DNA from: SIG447 sp045577075
GTDB lineage: Bacteria > Bacillota > Clostridia > UMGS1883 > UMGS1540
Assembly: GCA_045577075.1 (NCBI GenBank)
Contig: JAZNHR010000018.1
Coordinates: forward strand, 1 to 51,904
DNA: 51,904 bases
Direction of reading: 5' to 3'
In this document: positions 41,951 through 49,622 of the stretch, piece by piece
Layout of the letters: every line of letters starts with the position of its first letter
Position numbering within the stretch: position 1 is the first letter of the stretch
The notes under the pieces: generated by a model
Databases searched by the model: none
What the model was told of the DNA's origin: nothing
Seen by the model: the letters and a program-made list of their open reading frames with translations, nothing else
Position numbers and translations under genes: made by a program

Positions 41951-44151
41951 ACGCTTATCCCCTTGATTTTTTCGCAAAGTCCTGAATAGCGTTCCACCTG
42001 TCTGTTATTTTCAATCATTGTATGCATAATCCCTTCTCTGCCCACAAGCACCACGAGTTTTTTCGCCCGGGTGACGGCTGTGTACAAAAGGTTTCTGCAC
42101 ATTAGCTGTGGCGGAGCGGGAAACATAGGAATAATGACAGCATCAAATTCACTTCCCTGGCTTTTATGCACAGTAACGGCATACGCCATTTCCAATTCCT
42201 CGAGCTGAGAAAAATCATAGCGAACAAGGCGTTCTTCATCAAACACCACTTCCATATATTTGCCCTGGTGGTAAATTGTACGGATAATGCCGACGTCCCC
42301 GTTGAATACGCCAACGCCTTCGTCCCCGTCCGCTGTCTTCCATGATAAATCATAGTTATTGCGCACCTGCATCACCTTATCCCCTTCCCGAAAGACCCAC
42401 TCCCCATTTGTTTTTTCCTGCTTTTGCGGGCTTGGGGGGTTCAGGCGTGCCTGCAGGGCGCGGTTTACAGCATAAACACCCAGCGCTGATTTACGGGAGG
42501 GGCAAATCACCTGAATTTGCCTTTTCGGGTCAAAGCCGTATGCTTTTGGCAGACGCGCGGCACAGACCTCGCAAATGGTATGTAAAATCCCGTCTGCATC
42601 CTCCCGATGCATCAGGAAAAAATCCTTGTCTTTTCGGTTGACCTCCGGCACCTCGCCGTGATTTATACGGTGTGCGCCGACTACAATCATGCTTTCCGCC
42701 GCCTGGCGGTAAATGTCCGTAAGGCGACAGGCCGGAACCATTTCACTCCGAAGAATGTCCCGCAGTACATCTCCGGCGCCGACGCTTGTCAGTTGGTCTG
42801 CATCTCCAACCAAAACAAGGCGCGTGCCCGGGCGCATAGCCTTGAGAAGGGCGTGCATCAATAGAACGTCCACCATGCTCATTTCGTCCACGATAATGAC
42901 GTCTTCGTCTAAAGGATATTCCTCGTTTCTGCCAAAGACCTGCTTGTCACCGTCAGCGGAAAAGTTTAGCTCCAAAAGGCGGTGAATTGTTTTGGCTTCC
43001 ATGCCACAGGTCTCCGCCATACGCTTTGCCGCGCGTCCCGTCGGAGCGCAAAGGGCAACGGCGGCGTCCTGTGCCGTCATAATCTCAATAATGGCGTTAA
43101 TAACCGTTGTTTTTCCTGTGCCGGGGCCACCGGTAATCACGGAGACGCCATTTTGCATCACCATATAACACGCCTCGCGCTGTTTTTCGGAAAGGGTAAT
43201 GCCCGTTCGCCGCTCTGCCGCCGTCACGGCCGCTTCCATAGGCACGCCGAGGCCCATCTTAGCCCTATGCATCATGGTGTAAAGCTTTCGGGCTATGCCC
43301 ATTTCCGCATGGAAAAAAGGCGGTAAATAGATTCGCCGCGTGGATGCACTTTCCTGCACAAGCGCGCCTTCAAGGAGCATCCCGGTAATGGCATTTTCCA
43401 CGCCTGCCGGTTCCGTGCCCAGTACCTTTGCCCCCTCCGCTATCAGTTGTTCCATTGGAAGATAGGTATGCCCGTTTTGTGTGTTTTCATTTAAAACATA
43501 TTTTACGCCGTTTCGAAGGCGAGCTGCATCCCCGGGGTCGACCCCCATTTGCATGGCAAGCTTGTCCGCAGTTTTAAAACCGATACCGTCAACTTCGCAA
43601 AGAATATACGGATTTTTTTGTATCTCGCTGACGGCCATGGGGCCGAATTTCTTAAATACACGCACAGCAAAATTCGCCGTAACGCCATAGGGCTGAAGAA
43701 ACATGACTACGCTTTGCACCGCCTGCTTCTCAAGAAGCGATGCCTGCATTTCCTCCGCCTTTTTACGGCTGATGCCTTTAATTTTCGAAAGGCGTTCGGG
43801 GTCGTCCCGAATCACTGTGAGGCTATCCGTCCCAAACTGGCGGACAATTTTTTCTGCCGTTGCCGGGCCGATGCCTTTGATAATGCCGGAAGATAAATAT
43901 TGGAGAATTTGCACCTCGCCCGTAGGCAGAATTTTTTCGCAAATCTCCACTTTAAACTGCTCCCCGTATTCGGCGTGGGTAATCCACTTCCCGGTAAGGC
44001 GAACGCCTTCCCCTGGGGCAATGCCGGGCATGATGCCGACTGCCGTGGAAAAAACCCCTTCCACGTCAATATCGCAAACGGTATACCCGTTTGCGATATT
44101 CTGGTAAATGATTTCCTGTACTATGCCTTCTATGACGAGAAGCTCCGCCAT
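41944..44151 (-). CDS. recD2: RecD2-type DNA helicase
   Basis: SF1B 5'-3' helicase of 735 residues, the stand-alone RecD type. The N-terminal OB and helix-hairpin-helix region has SSGIIKGIGPATAEKIVRQF and IKGISRKKAEEM. Walker A is VITGGPGTGKTTVINAI near residue 340, Walker B IIVDEMSMVDVLL, and motif VI AVTVHKSQGSEFDAVI lies near the C-terminus. RecD2 acts in replication-fork and repair processes in bacteria lacking RecBC. Confidence 0.95.
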   Translation of the reverse strand: MAELLVIEGIVQEIIYQNIANGYTVCDIDVEGVFSTAVGIMPGIAPGEGVRLTGKWITHAEYGEQFKVEICEKILPTGEVQILQYLSSGIIKGIGPATAEKIVRQFGTDSLTVIRDDPERLSKIKGISRKKAEEMQASLLEKQAVQSVVMFLQPYGVTANFAVRVFKKFGPMAVSEIQKNPYILCEVDGIGFKTADKLAMQMGVDPGDAARLRNGVKYVLNENTQNGHTYLPMEQLIAEGAKVLGTEPAGVENAITGMLLEGALVQESASTRRIYLPPFFHAEMGIARKLYTMMHRAKMGLGVPMEAAVTAAERRTGITLSEKQREACYMVMQNGVSVITGGPGTGKTTVINAIIEIMTAQDAAVALCAPTGRAAKRMAETCGMEAKTIHRLLELNFSADGDKQVFGRNEEYPLDEDVIIVDEMSMVDVLLMHALLKAMRPGTRLVLVGDADQLTSVGAGDVLRDILRSEMVPACRLTDIYRQAAESMIVVGAHRINHGEVPEVNRKDKDFFLMHREDADGILHTICEVCAARLPKAYGFDPKRQIQVICPSRKSALGVYAVNRALQARLNPPSPQKQEKTNGEWVFREGDKVMQVRNNYDLSWKTADGDEGVGVFNGDVGIIRTIYHQGKYMEVVFDEERLVRYDFSQLEELEMAYAVTVHKSQGSEFDAVIIPMFPAPPQLMCRNLLYTAVTRAKKLVVLVGREGIMHTMIENNRQVERYSGLCEKIKGISVW

Positions 44152-44162
44152 CTTATCCCTCT

Positions 44163-44435
44163 CTATTCCTTTCGCATAACGTCATATCGGCGGCATAAGG
44201 CATCGATATATGTACTCCCTTCCCCCCGAATATAGACGCTTGCGTTTTTAAAATACCGCTGTGCCATTTGCTTGGCAATCATAACCGTATTTTCAATATT
44301 TTCCGCTTGTTCATCACCGGAAATAATAATTTCTACCGTCGCCTCCGCGGTCCCATGTACCGACCGCAGTAACACGACTGTCGCAAGAATTAGGCAAAGC
44401 GTGATGAGAAGCGGGATTCCGTACTGCATAAGCAT
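44163..44435 (-). CDS. Small single-pass membrane protein, unknown
   Basis: A 90-residue protein with one N-terminal membrane helix (residues 4-25, QYGIPLLITLCLILATVVLL) and a small soluble domain: VEIIISGDEQAENIENTVMI, then AKQMAQRYFKNASVYIRGEG. The ATG at 44435 is chosen because GAGGAGG lies 9 bases upstream; an open frame extends further without a start signal. It lies between metK and recD2 in the long minus-strand run. I do not recognise it. Confidence 0.65.
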   Translation of the reverse strand: MLMQYGIPLLITLCLILATVVLLRSVHGTAEATVEIIISGDEQAENIENTVMIAKQMAQRYFKNASVYIRGEGSTYIDALCRRYDVMRKE

Positions 44436-44494
44436 ACCATTCGCCTCCTCGACTTTATAGTATGCAATTGCAGTCTTTTTTGTGCTATCCGCGT

Positions 44495-45661
44495 TTAGCC
44501 AAGCAGTTCTTTTCGGAGAGCGTCTGCCATGTCGGTCTTCTCCCACGGAAACGCTTCATTCCCAAAATGGCCATATGCCGCCGTCTGCGCGTAAATCGGG
44601 CGAAGAAGCCCCAAGGATGCAATCATGCCGTCAGGGCGCAAATCAAAAAGCTTATTTACGGCGTCTGCGAGCTTTTCTTCCGAAACCTTGCCCGTGCCGA
44701 AGGTATCTACGCGAAGGGATACGGGACGCGCCACGCCAATGGCATATGCCGCCTGCAGTTCACATTTATCTGCAAGGCCTGCCGCTACAATATTTTTTGC
44801 AATATAGCGCATCATGTATGTCGCCGTGCGGTCAACCTTCGTGGCATCCTTGCCGGAAAGAGCACCGCCGCCATGTCGTGCGTAGCCGCCATAGGTGTCC
44901 ACAATAATTTTGCGACCCGTAAGGCCCGTGTCCCCGTGAGGCCCGCCAATAACAAAGCGACCTGTGGGGTTTATAAAGACTTTCGTATTTTCATCCAAAA
45001 GCTCTGCCGGAATAATGGGCAGAACAACCTTTTCATAAATTTCTTTTCTAAGTGTCTCAATTGTTACATCGGGGTCGTGCTGAGAAGAGATTACAACGGC
45101 TTCCACACGCACGGGGGTATCCCCCTCATATTCCACCGTGACCTGACTTTTGCCGTCCGGGCGGAGATAGGAAAGCGTCCCGTCCTTTCGAACATCCGTC
45201 AATTTCTTTGCAAGCGCGTGGGCAAGAGAAATCGGCAGGGGCATCAGTTCCTTTGTTTCATTGCAGGCGTACCCGAACATAAGCCCTTGGTCTCCGGCGC
45301 CATGCTCTTCTCTGCCTTCTGCCTTAGCTTCATAAGAACGGTCAACACCCATGGCGATGTCGGGGGACTGTTCTCTGATGCAGTTTAAGACTGCACACGT
45401 TTCGCAGTCAAAACCATAATCCGTTTTGTCATAACCAATTTCACGAATTGTATCTCTTGCGACAGAGGAAATATCCACATAGCACTTCGTGGTGATTTCG
45501 CCCATAACCATGACAAGCCCTGTCGTAGCCGTTACCTCACAGGCAACGCGAGCTGAAGGGTCCTGCTCCAAAATTTTATCTAAAATACTGTCGGAGATAC
45601 GGTCGCACAATTTATCCGGATGTCCTTCTGTTACCGATTCCGATGTGAAAAAGTGTCTCAT
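44495..45661 (-). CDS. metK: S-adenosylmethionine synthetase
   Basis: Makes SAM from methionine and ATP; 388 residues. Motifs: FTSESVTEGHPDKLCDRISD at residues 5-24, GAGDQGLMFGYACNET near residue 120, and the P-loop-like GGGALSGKDATKVDRTATYM near residue 262. The 16-base gap upstream leaves no room for a SAM riboswitch, unlike many Firmicutes metK genes. It supplies the methyl donor for several methyltransferases in this window. Confidence 0.97.
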   Translation of the reverse strand: MRHFFTSESVTEGHPDKLCDRISDSILDKILEQDPSARVACEVTATTGLVMVMGEITTKCYVDISSVARDTIREIGYDKTDYGFDCETCAVLNCIREQSPDIAMGVDRSYEAKAEGREEHGAGDQGLMFGYACNETKELMPLPISLAHALAKKLTDVRKDGTLSYLRPDGKSQVTVEYEGDTPVRVEAVVISSQHDPDVTIETLRKEIYEKVVLPIIPAELLDENTKVFINPTGRFVIGGPHGDTGLTGRKIIVDTYGGYARHGGGALSGKDATKVDRTATYMMRYIAKNIVAAGLADKCELQAAYAIGVARPVSLRVDTFGTGKVSEEKLADAVNKLFDLRPDGMIASLGLLRPIYAQTAAYGHFGNEAFPWEKTDMADALRKELLG

Positions 45662-45677
45662 AGTATCCTCTTCTTTC

Positions 45678-46178
45678 TTAAAAAATTTGTATAAGCCATT
45701 TAAAAAATTCCGTGCCCACGGTCATAATGCAGCCTGCGCCCAACACACCGCCAATGATACTCGGCAAGGCGAAACGAAAGCGCATGTCAAGGAGTGCCGC
45801 ACAAATTGCACCCGTCCATGCCCCCGTGCCCGGTAAAGGTATCGCCACAAACAGAAAAAGGCCTAAGGCACTCCGTTTCATAATTTTATCCCGATTTTTC
45901 TCAGTTTTCCGTTCCATCCATCGCGCAAACCAGCCCAGGATTCTCGTCTTTTTTAAATACGCAACAAGGGGACGTGCCAAAAGAATAATAAACGGAACAG
46001 GCAAACAGTTTCCAATTACGGCGTAAACAAAGGTTGAAAATGTGTCAAGCCCCAAGGTGGCGCCCACGGGAATTGCACCGCGCAGCTCCACGATCGGAAT
46101 CATGGACATCAAAAGCACAATGATTTCTCGCGGCAAATTGCCAATATGGGAAAAAAAGTCCAATAAAACTTCTTGCAT
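45678..46178 (-). CDS. COG2426 small multi-drug export-type membrane protein
   Basis: A 166-residue membrane protein with about five helices. IPIVELRGAIPVGATLGLDT near residue 28 and AIPLPGTGAWTGAICAALLD near residue 112 are the conserved loops of the 'putative small multi-drug export' family (PF06695), related to SNARE-associated/DedA proteins. Its transport function is not proven. It is the first gene of the 15-gene minus-strand run and has a consensus promoter. Confidence 0.87.
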   Translation of the reverse strand: MQEVLLDFFSHIGNLPREIIVLLMSMIPIVELRGAIPVGATLGLDTFSTFVYAVIGNCLPVPFIILLARPLVAYLKKTRILGWFARWMERKTEKNRDKIMKRSALGLFLFVAIPLPGTGAWTGAICAALLDMRFRFALPSIIGGVLGAGCIMTVGTEFFKWLIQIF

Positions 46179-46201
46179 GTATTCACCTCATTTTCCATAT
46201 T

Positions 46202-46230
46202 ATTATACATTTTTTTCTATAGCTTGTCAA
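46202..46230 (-). promoter_or_regulatory. Consensus promoter of the COG2426-metK-recD2 run
   Basis: On the minus strand TTGACA (46230-46225), 17 bases, TATAAT (46207-46202): perfect hexamers, 24 bases before the COG2426 start. Confidence 0.85.
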
Positions 46231-46254
46231 CCACTTCTATAGATTTCCGGCTAG

Positions 46255-46292
46255 AAAAAAGCAAAAACCCTGCCGCCATTGCGACAGGGTTT
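46255..46292 (-). terminator. Terminator of the tRNA-fMet gene
   Basis: On the minus strand AAACCCTGTCGC, loop AATG, GCGGCAGGGTTT (one G-U pair, 46265-46292), then TTTTTGCTTTTTT. A strong intrinsic terminator 6 bases after the tRNA. Confidence 0.85.
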
Positions 46293-46298
46293 CCAATT

Positions 46299-46375
<77 letters not shown>

Positions 46376-46404
46376 ATATTCAAGTTCTCTCACGAGCAAG
46401 ATAT

Positions 46405-46433
46405 ATTATACTATATGATATGCGCATTGTCAA
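46405..46433 (-). promoter_or_regulatory. Consensus promoter of tRNA-fMet
   Basis: On the minus strand TTGACA (46433-46428), 17 bases, TATAAT (46410-46405), 30 bases before the mature 5' end. Perfect consensus, as expected for a stable RNA gene. Confidence 0.85.
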
Positions 46434-46482
46434 GCTTTTTATGAAAAATTTTTTGGTTTTTTTCTGCGCCGTTAAAAAAGAC

Positions 46483-46511
46483 TTGACTTTTCAGCTAAAA
46501 TGGTGTATTAT
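46483..46511 (+). promoter_or_regulatory. Promoter of the tail-fibre-type cassette
   Basis: TTGACT (46483-46488), 17 bases, TATTAT (46506-46511). It directs a leader of about 115 bases before the first gene; a small hairpin (GTTGC...GCAAC, 46518-46533) begins that leader. A host-type promoter right before phage structural genes is unusual. Confidence 0.65.
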
Positions 46512-46634
46512 ATAATTGTTGCGTTTTAGCAACTTGCAGGAGTGATTTTCCGCGTCTTATGCTTTGGCACTCCCCCGTCAAAGTCCGTTTCCTCCCCTCT
46601 TCTGCAATCGAATTATATTTTGGAGGAAACAACT

Positions 46635-47408
46635 ATGATTAAAGTCTTTGGACGTCTTTTGTGCGTCCCGGAAAACGAAAAAGCGCTCGGTTATGTTGCC
46701 GACAATCTAGTGGAAACAAGACAGTTTAGAGTTACGGACCCGTCACTTTTTTCGTTTTCATTTAAGCTGGAGCTTGAAAACGGCTCCTTAAAGGATATTA
46801 TCGATCTCCCCCATACCATGGAAGATGGTGCACTTATCCTGCAGTGGAACATCACCGCTTCCTGTTTGCAATTTGCCGGTCCGCTTTTTGTGCAGCTTCG
46901 TGCGTTTTCGGATGCAGACATGGTCTGGCACAGTGAAATTGCAGAATTTACCGTAAACCGAAGTATTAAAGCCGAAGCTTCTCTCCCCCCTATTGTGCCG
47001 TCGGAATTTGCGGAAATGGAAAAACGAATGACAAGTCTTTTGACCGCTACGGAAACTGCTTCCCTTTCGGCATCCGATGCCGCAGAAGAAGCAAGTACCT
47101 ATGTAGACGCCGTATCGGCACTTTCTGCCGCAGCCTCAGAAGACGCCGCAAGAGCTGCCGCCGCGGCATGTGATGCCGCGCAAATTCTGGCAGATACACA
47201 AAAAATCAAGCAAAGCATAAGCATGAGCGAAGAATTGGCGGAAAATGCCGTAATTTCTACAAACGCCGCTTGCTCGCAGGCATATTCGTATGCAGAAAGT
47301 GCGAGCGAAAGTGCGGCAAAAATAATGGAAACCTTCGGGGACATGAATGCGGCGCTCGATGGTATTCTTTCTCTGCAAGCCTCTTATATCGGAGGTGATT
47401 CTGTATGA
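46635..47408 (+). CDS. Phage tail/baseplate-fibre-like protein with coiled coil
   Basis: A 257-residue protein. Residues 1-115 form a beta-rich domain (VTDPSLFSFSFKLELENGSL; HSEIAEFTVNRS) resembling the N-terminal attachment domain of phage baseplate upper proteins. Residues 125-245 are an Ala/Ser/Glu-rich coiled coil (SLSASDAAEEASTYVDAVSA), typical of trimeric fibres. It has no signal peptide. The ATG at 46635 follows TGGAGG; the upstream open frame is untranslated leader. The next gene overlaps by 4 bases. Assignment is by composition and layout, so only the 'fibre-like' nature is safe. Confidence 0.6.
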   Translation: MIKVFGRLLCVPENEKALGYVADNLVETRQFRVTDPSLFSFSFKLELENGSLKDIIDLPHTMEDGALILQWNITASCLQFAGPLFVQLRAFSDADMVWHSEIAEFTVNRSIKAEASLPPIVPSEFAEMEKRMTSLLTATETASLSASDAAEEASTYVDAVSALSAAASEDAARAAAAACDAAQILADTQKIKQSISMSEELAENAVISTNAACSQAYSYAESASESAAKIMETFGDMNAALDGILSLQASYIGGDSV

Positions 47409-48115
47409 ACACAGCCGAAAAACTGAACCAAATTGCCGAAAATGTTGAAAAAGTACACAAAGCAGGCAAAAAAGCGGAATACGATGCGTTTTGGGATGCT
47501 GTTCTTGCAGGTGGCGCACGCACAAAATTTGATTATGCTTTTCGCTATTGGGGCGGCGATTATATCAGACCAAACAGAAAAATTATTGCAACAGATATAA
47601 ACTCCTTATCGATGACTTTTGCGGCTAATAGGTCTCTTAAAAAGGTAGAAGCAAATTATTTTGATTTTTACAATAAGCAAAAGGGAACTTCGACTGCCAA
47701 CAGTGCATATTACACATTCCAACAATGCGCCTCGTTAGAAGAGGTTGAAGATATAGGGATTCAAGCGGAATATGAATATCACTATACATGGTGGAATTGT
47801 TCAAGCCTTCATACCATTGCTGTTGTAAGGAGCGATGAAAACACAAGATGGACTAATGCATTTTTAGGTTGTGCATCTCTTGTGAATTTAACCATTAACG
47901 GGATTATAGGGACGAATGGCTTTAATGTGTCGTCAAGTCCTGCGCTTTCAAAGACAAGCATTGAAAGCATCATAAACGCTCTGTCCACCACGACATCAAG
48001 CCAAACCGTCAGTTTTTCCCGAACCGCAATTACAAACGCTTTTGGCAGCGTGGATAACGCGGAGTGGGCGGCACTTGTCGCGACAAAACCAAATTGGACG
48101 ATTTCACTTGTATGA
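47405..48115 (+). CDS. Phage tail-fibre/receptor-binding-like protein with BspA-type repeats
   Basis: A 236-residue protein. A short helical start (NTAEKLNQIAENVEKVHKAG) leads into KAEYDAFWDAVLAGGARTKF, a segment I recall from tail-tip proteins of Firmicutes prophages. The rest has leucine-rich BspA-like repeats (CASLEEVEDIGI; CSSLHTIAVV; CASLVNLTING) and ends WTISLV. Base use in the middle is more AT-rich than the neighbouring genes, a sign of transfer. No export signal is seen, which argues against a secreted BspA adhesin and for a virion-type protein. Confidence 0.65.
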   Translation: MNTAEKLNQIAENVEKVHKAGKKAEYDAFWDAVLAGGARTKFDYAFRYWGGDYIRPNRKIIATDINSLSMTFAANRSLKKVEANYFDFYNKQKGTSTANSAYYTFQQCASLEEVEDIGIQAEYEYHYTWWNCSSLHTIAVVRSDENTRWTNAFLGCASLVNLTINGIIGTNGFNVSSSPALSKTSIESIINALSTTTSSQTVSFSRTAITNAFGSVDNAEWAALVATKPNWTISLV

Positions 48116-48124
48116 GGAGGAAAA

Positions 48125-48292
48125 ATGCGAGAATATATTGAAGCCCGCGAAGGGTTTATCTTGACAAACGGCGATGTATACGGCAAACGCATCTACCTTG
48201 CCAAAGGTATAGAGGCATCTGCATTTACTGAAATTACCGAAGCCGCATACGATGCTGTTTTACAAAATGAATCGAAGGCTTTAGAGTCTTAA
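48125..48292 (+). CDS. Small protein ending the tail-fibre cassette
   Basis: A 55-codon gene: MREYIEAREGFILTNGDVYG, then KRIYLAKGIEASAFTEITEA and AYDAVLQNESKALES. The ATG follows AGGAGG by 5 bases and lies 9 bases after the previous stop. Tiny proteins of this kind, with an xEITEAxY-like end, commonly close tail-fibre operons in Firmicutes phages (compare XkdX). It could be structural or a chaperone. Function unknown. Confidence 0.6.
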   Translation: MREYIEAREGFILTNGDVYGKRIYLAKGIEASAFTEITEAAYDAVLQNESKALES

Positions 48293-48298
48293 AGAAAG

Positions 48299-48322
48299 CC
48301 CCGCCAATTGCGGGGTTTTTTC
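48299..48322 (+). terminator. Terminator of the tail-fibre cassette
   Basis: CCCCGC-CAATT-GCGGGG followed by TTTTTT, 6 bases after the stop. A clear intrinsic terminator that isolates the cassette from the riboswitch promoter. Confidence 0.85.
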
Positions 48323-48351
48323 TTGACAAAATTCGCCTTTTTTGTTATAGT
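48323..48351 (+). promoter_or_regulatory. Promoter of the riboswitch-controlled ECF operon
   Basis: TTGACA (48323-48328), 17 bases, TATAGT (48346-48351), 20 bases before the aptamer. Confidence 0.75.
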
Positions 48352-48372
48352 AAATAGGACAACTGCATATCG

Positions 48373-48540
48373 GTATAGGTGCGCATTTTGCGAGAATAGG
48401 GAATCAGGTGTAATTCCTGAGCAGACCTTGCTGCCGTGAGGCGGAGCGTATTCCATCGTCCGATTTAGGGACGGTCACTGAAGGAAACTTCGGGAAGGCG
48501 GAAATACGCGTTGATGCCCAGCCGGAAGACCTGCCTATAC
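48373..48540 (+). ncRNA. Cobalamin riboswitch
   Basis: A 168-base aptamer. The P1 arms GTATAGG (48373-48379) and CCTATAC (48534-48540) pair exactly. The conserved elements appear in order: AGGTGC; GGGAATCAGGTGTAATTCCTG; a GCTGCC-type stem; the B12-box-like GGTCACTG; and GATGCCCAGCCGGAAGACCTG at the end. It lies in the leader of an ECF transporter operon and would lower expression when adenosyl- or methylcobalamin is bound. Further hairpins follow: CGGCA/TGCCG (48542-48569), then TTTGTTT/AAACAAA (about 48582-48605), which touches the leader-ORF ribosome binding site. Confidence 0.9.
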
Positions 48541-48618
48541 TACGGCAAGCGGTAAATCTTTTCATGCCGACTGCCTGCGCTTTTGTTTACAGGAAACTAA
48601 ACAAAGGAGAACGAAGTC

Positions 48619-48774
48619 ATGAAATGTATATTTTTGCACTCGCAGTATGTCTTGTCTGCGATACGCGTTAAACAAGCTTTCCGAAACGAAGGTTCTTCTT
48701 TCGGACGGCTTTTTTTGTTCAAAAACACTTTGTTTTCGGTTCCTTTTGGCAAAAAGGGAGGAATGATATGCTAA
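48619..48774 (+). CDS. Leader peptide ORF between cobalamin riboswitch and ecfT
   Basis: A 51-codon open frame (MKCIFLHSQYVLSAIRVKQA, then FRNEGSSFGRLFLFKNTLFS and VPFGKKGGMIC). Its ATG has AAAGGAG 8 bases upstream, and a 7-bp stem (TTTGTTT/AAACAAA) overlaps that ribosome binding site. The frame runs through the hairpin at 48680-48705 and its T-run, then ends with TGCTAA across the ecfT start ATG (7-base overlap). I know no family for the peptide; its composition looks unremarkable, so its role may be regulatory rather than as a product. Confidence 0.5.
   Translation: MKCIFLHSQYVLSAIRVKQAFRNEGSSFGRLFLFKNTLFSVPFGKKGGMIC
48674..48716 (+). terminator. Terminator-like hairpin inside the leader ORF
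   Basis: TCCGAAA (48680-48686) pairs with TTTCGGA (48699-48705), and GAAG pairs with CTTC inside, separated by one bulged C, with a GTT loop. Flanking AAGC/GCTT can extend the stem, and TTTTTTT follows at 48710-48716. It lies between the riboswitch and ecfT, so it could stop transcription unless a ribosome translating the leader ORF covers it. Confidence 0.6.
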
Positions 48775-49622
48775 ACAGATTGCACCCTGCCACCATTTTT
48801 TTATACTTTACCGGCATACTAATTCTATCCATGTGCACAGTAAACCCTGTTTTTCTCACGCTTTCTTTTATGGGTGCTCTGCTACTGCTTTTGCAGATTA
48901 GCCCCGGAGCAGGGCGTGGAAGAAGAATCGCATTTTACAGCATGGTGTTTCTTTTGACAGCGTTTACAAATCCCCTGATTTCTCATAACGGGGAAACGGT
49001 TTTATTCTATCTAAACAGCCAACGAATTACGCTGGAAGCGTTTTATCGCGGTCTTGGGAATGCAGGGCTTTTGGTATCGTCCCTTCTTTGGTGTCGCTGT
49101 CTTTCCCTTGTGATGACGACGGATAAGATTTTATATCTCTTTGGGCGTATACTGCCCAAAACCGCCCTTACTCTTTCCCGGGCAATTCGCCTTCTGCCCG
49201 AGACCATCCGGTACGGTAAGGAGATCTACCGCACCCAGCGTATTTTAGCCGCACCCCAAGGGGTTAGGCAAAAATTGCGTGCCCTACTAGGTGCCTTCTC
49301 GGCGCTTATTAGCTTTATGCTGGAAAACGCAGTTTCTACAGCGGACGCCATGCGCGCCCGTGGCTATGGTCTCAAGGGGCGTACAACCTTCTCTCTCTAT
49401 CCGTTTCGCCTTCCGGATAAACTGCTGTTTTGCAGTTTGCTGGTTTTCCTTATACTGACTTTGGGGGCAGTATTACGAGATACATTTTCTTATTATCCAG
49501 TGGTTTCACCCCTGCCTCGAACCGAATCTGCATATCTATTATTTGGTATTTACGCGCTTTGTCCTACTGCATTGGAAATAAAGGAGGAAATATCGTGGAA
49601 ATATTATCACTCCAAAATATAA
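48768..49622 (+). CDS. ECF transporter transmembrane subunit EcfT (CbiQ family)
   Basis: A 284-residue membrane protein with about six helices (NRLHPATIFLYFTGILILSM at the start). It carries the family coupling motif TADAMRARGYGLKGR near residue 195, whose Ala-Arg-Gly contacts the ATPases; a second such element may lie in LSRAIRLLPETIRYGKEI. It links ATP hydrolysis to substrate release by the S component. The ATG at 48768 follows GGGAGG. Its start overlaps the leader ORF and its end overlaps the ATPase gene by 28 bases. Confidence 0.9.
   Translation: MLNRLHPATIFLYFTGILILSMCTVNPVFLTLSFMGALLLLLQISPGAGRGRRIAFYSMVFLLTAFTNPLISHNGETVLFYLNSQRITLEAFYRGLGNAGLLVSSLLWCRCLSLVMTTDKILYLFGRILPKTALTLSRAIRLLPETIRYGKEIYRTQRILAAPQGVRQKLRALLGAFSALISFMLENAVSTADAMRARGYGLKGRTTFSLYPFRLPDKLLFCSLLVFLILTLGAVLRDTFSYYPVVSPLPRTESAYLLFGIYALCPTALEIKEEISWKYYHSKI

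Noticed and set aside
41219..41989. 256-codon open frame on the plus strand opposite comFC
   Set aside because: Overlaps a gene with intact zinc and phosphoribosyltransferase motifs; the antisense translation has no family features.
44462..45388. 308-codon open frame on the plus strand opposite metK
   Set aside because: Pure antisense shadow of a clearly real metK; no ribosome binding site and no recognisable domain.
45662..45677. SAM riboswitch before metK
   Set aside because: The upstream gap is 16 bases; no aptamer can fit.
47405..48115. Secreted BspA-like surface adhesin
   Set aside because: Leucine-rich repeats are present, but there is no signal peptide or cell-wall anchor, and the operon context is tail-fibre-like.
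46635..48292. Diversity-generating retroelement target
   Set aside because: No reverse transcriptase, no template/variable repeat pair and no lectin-type C-terminus are visible in the window.
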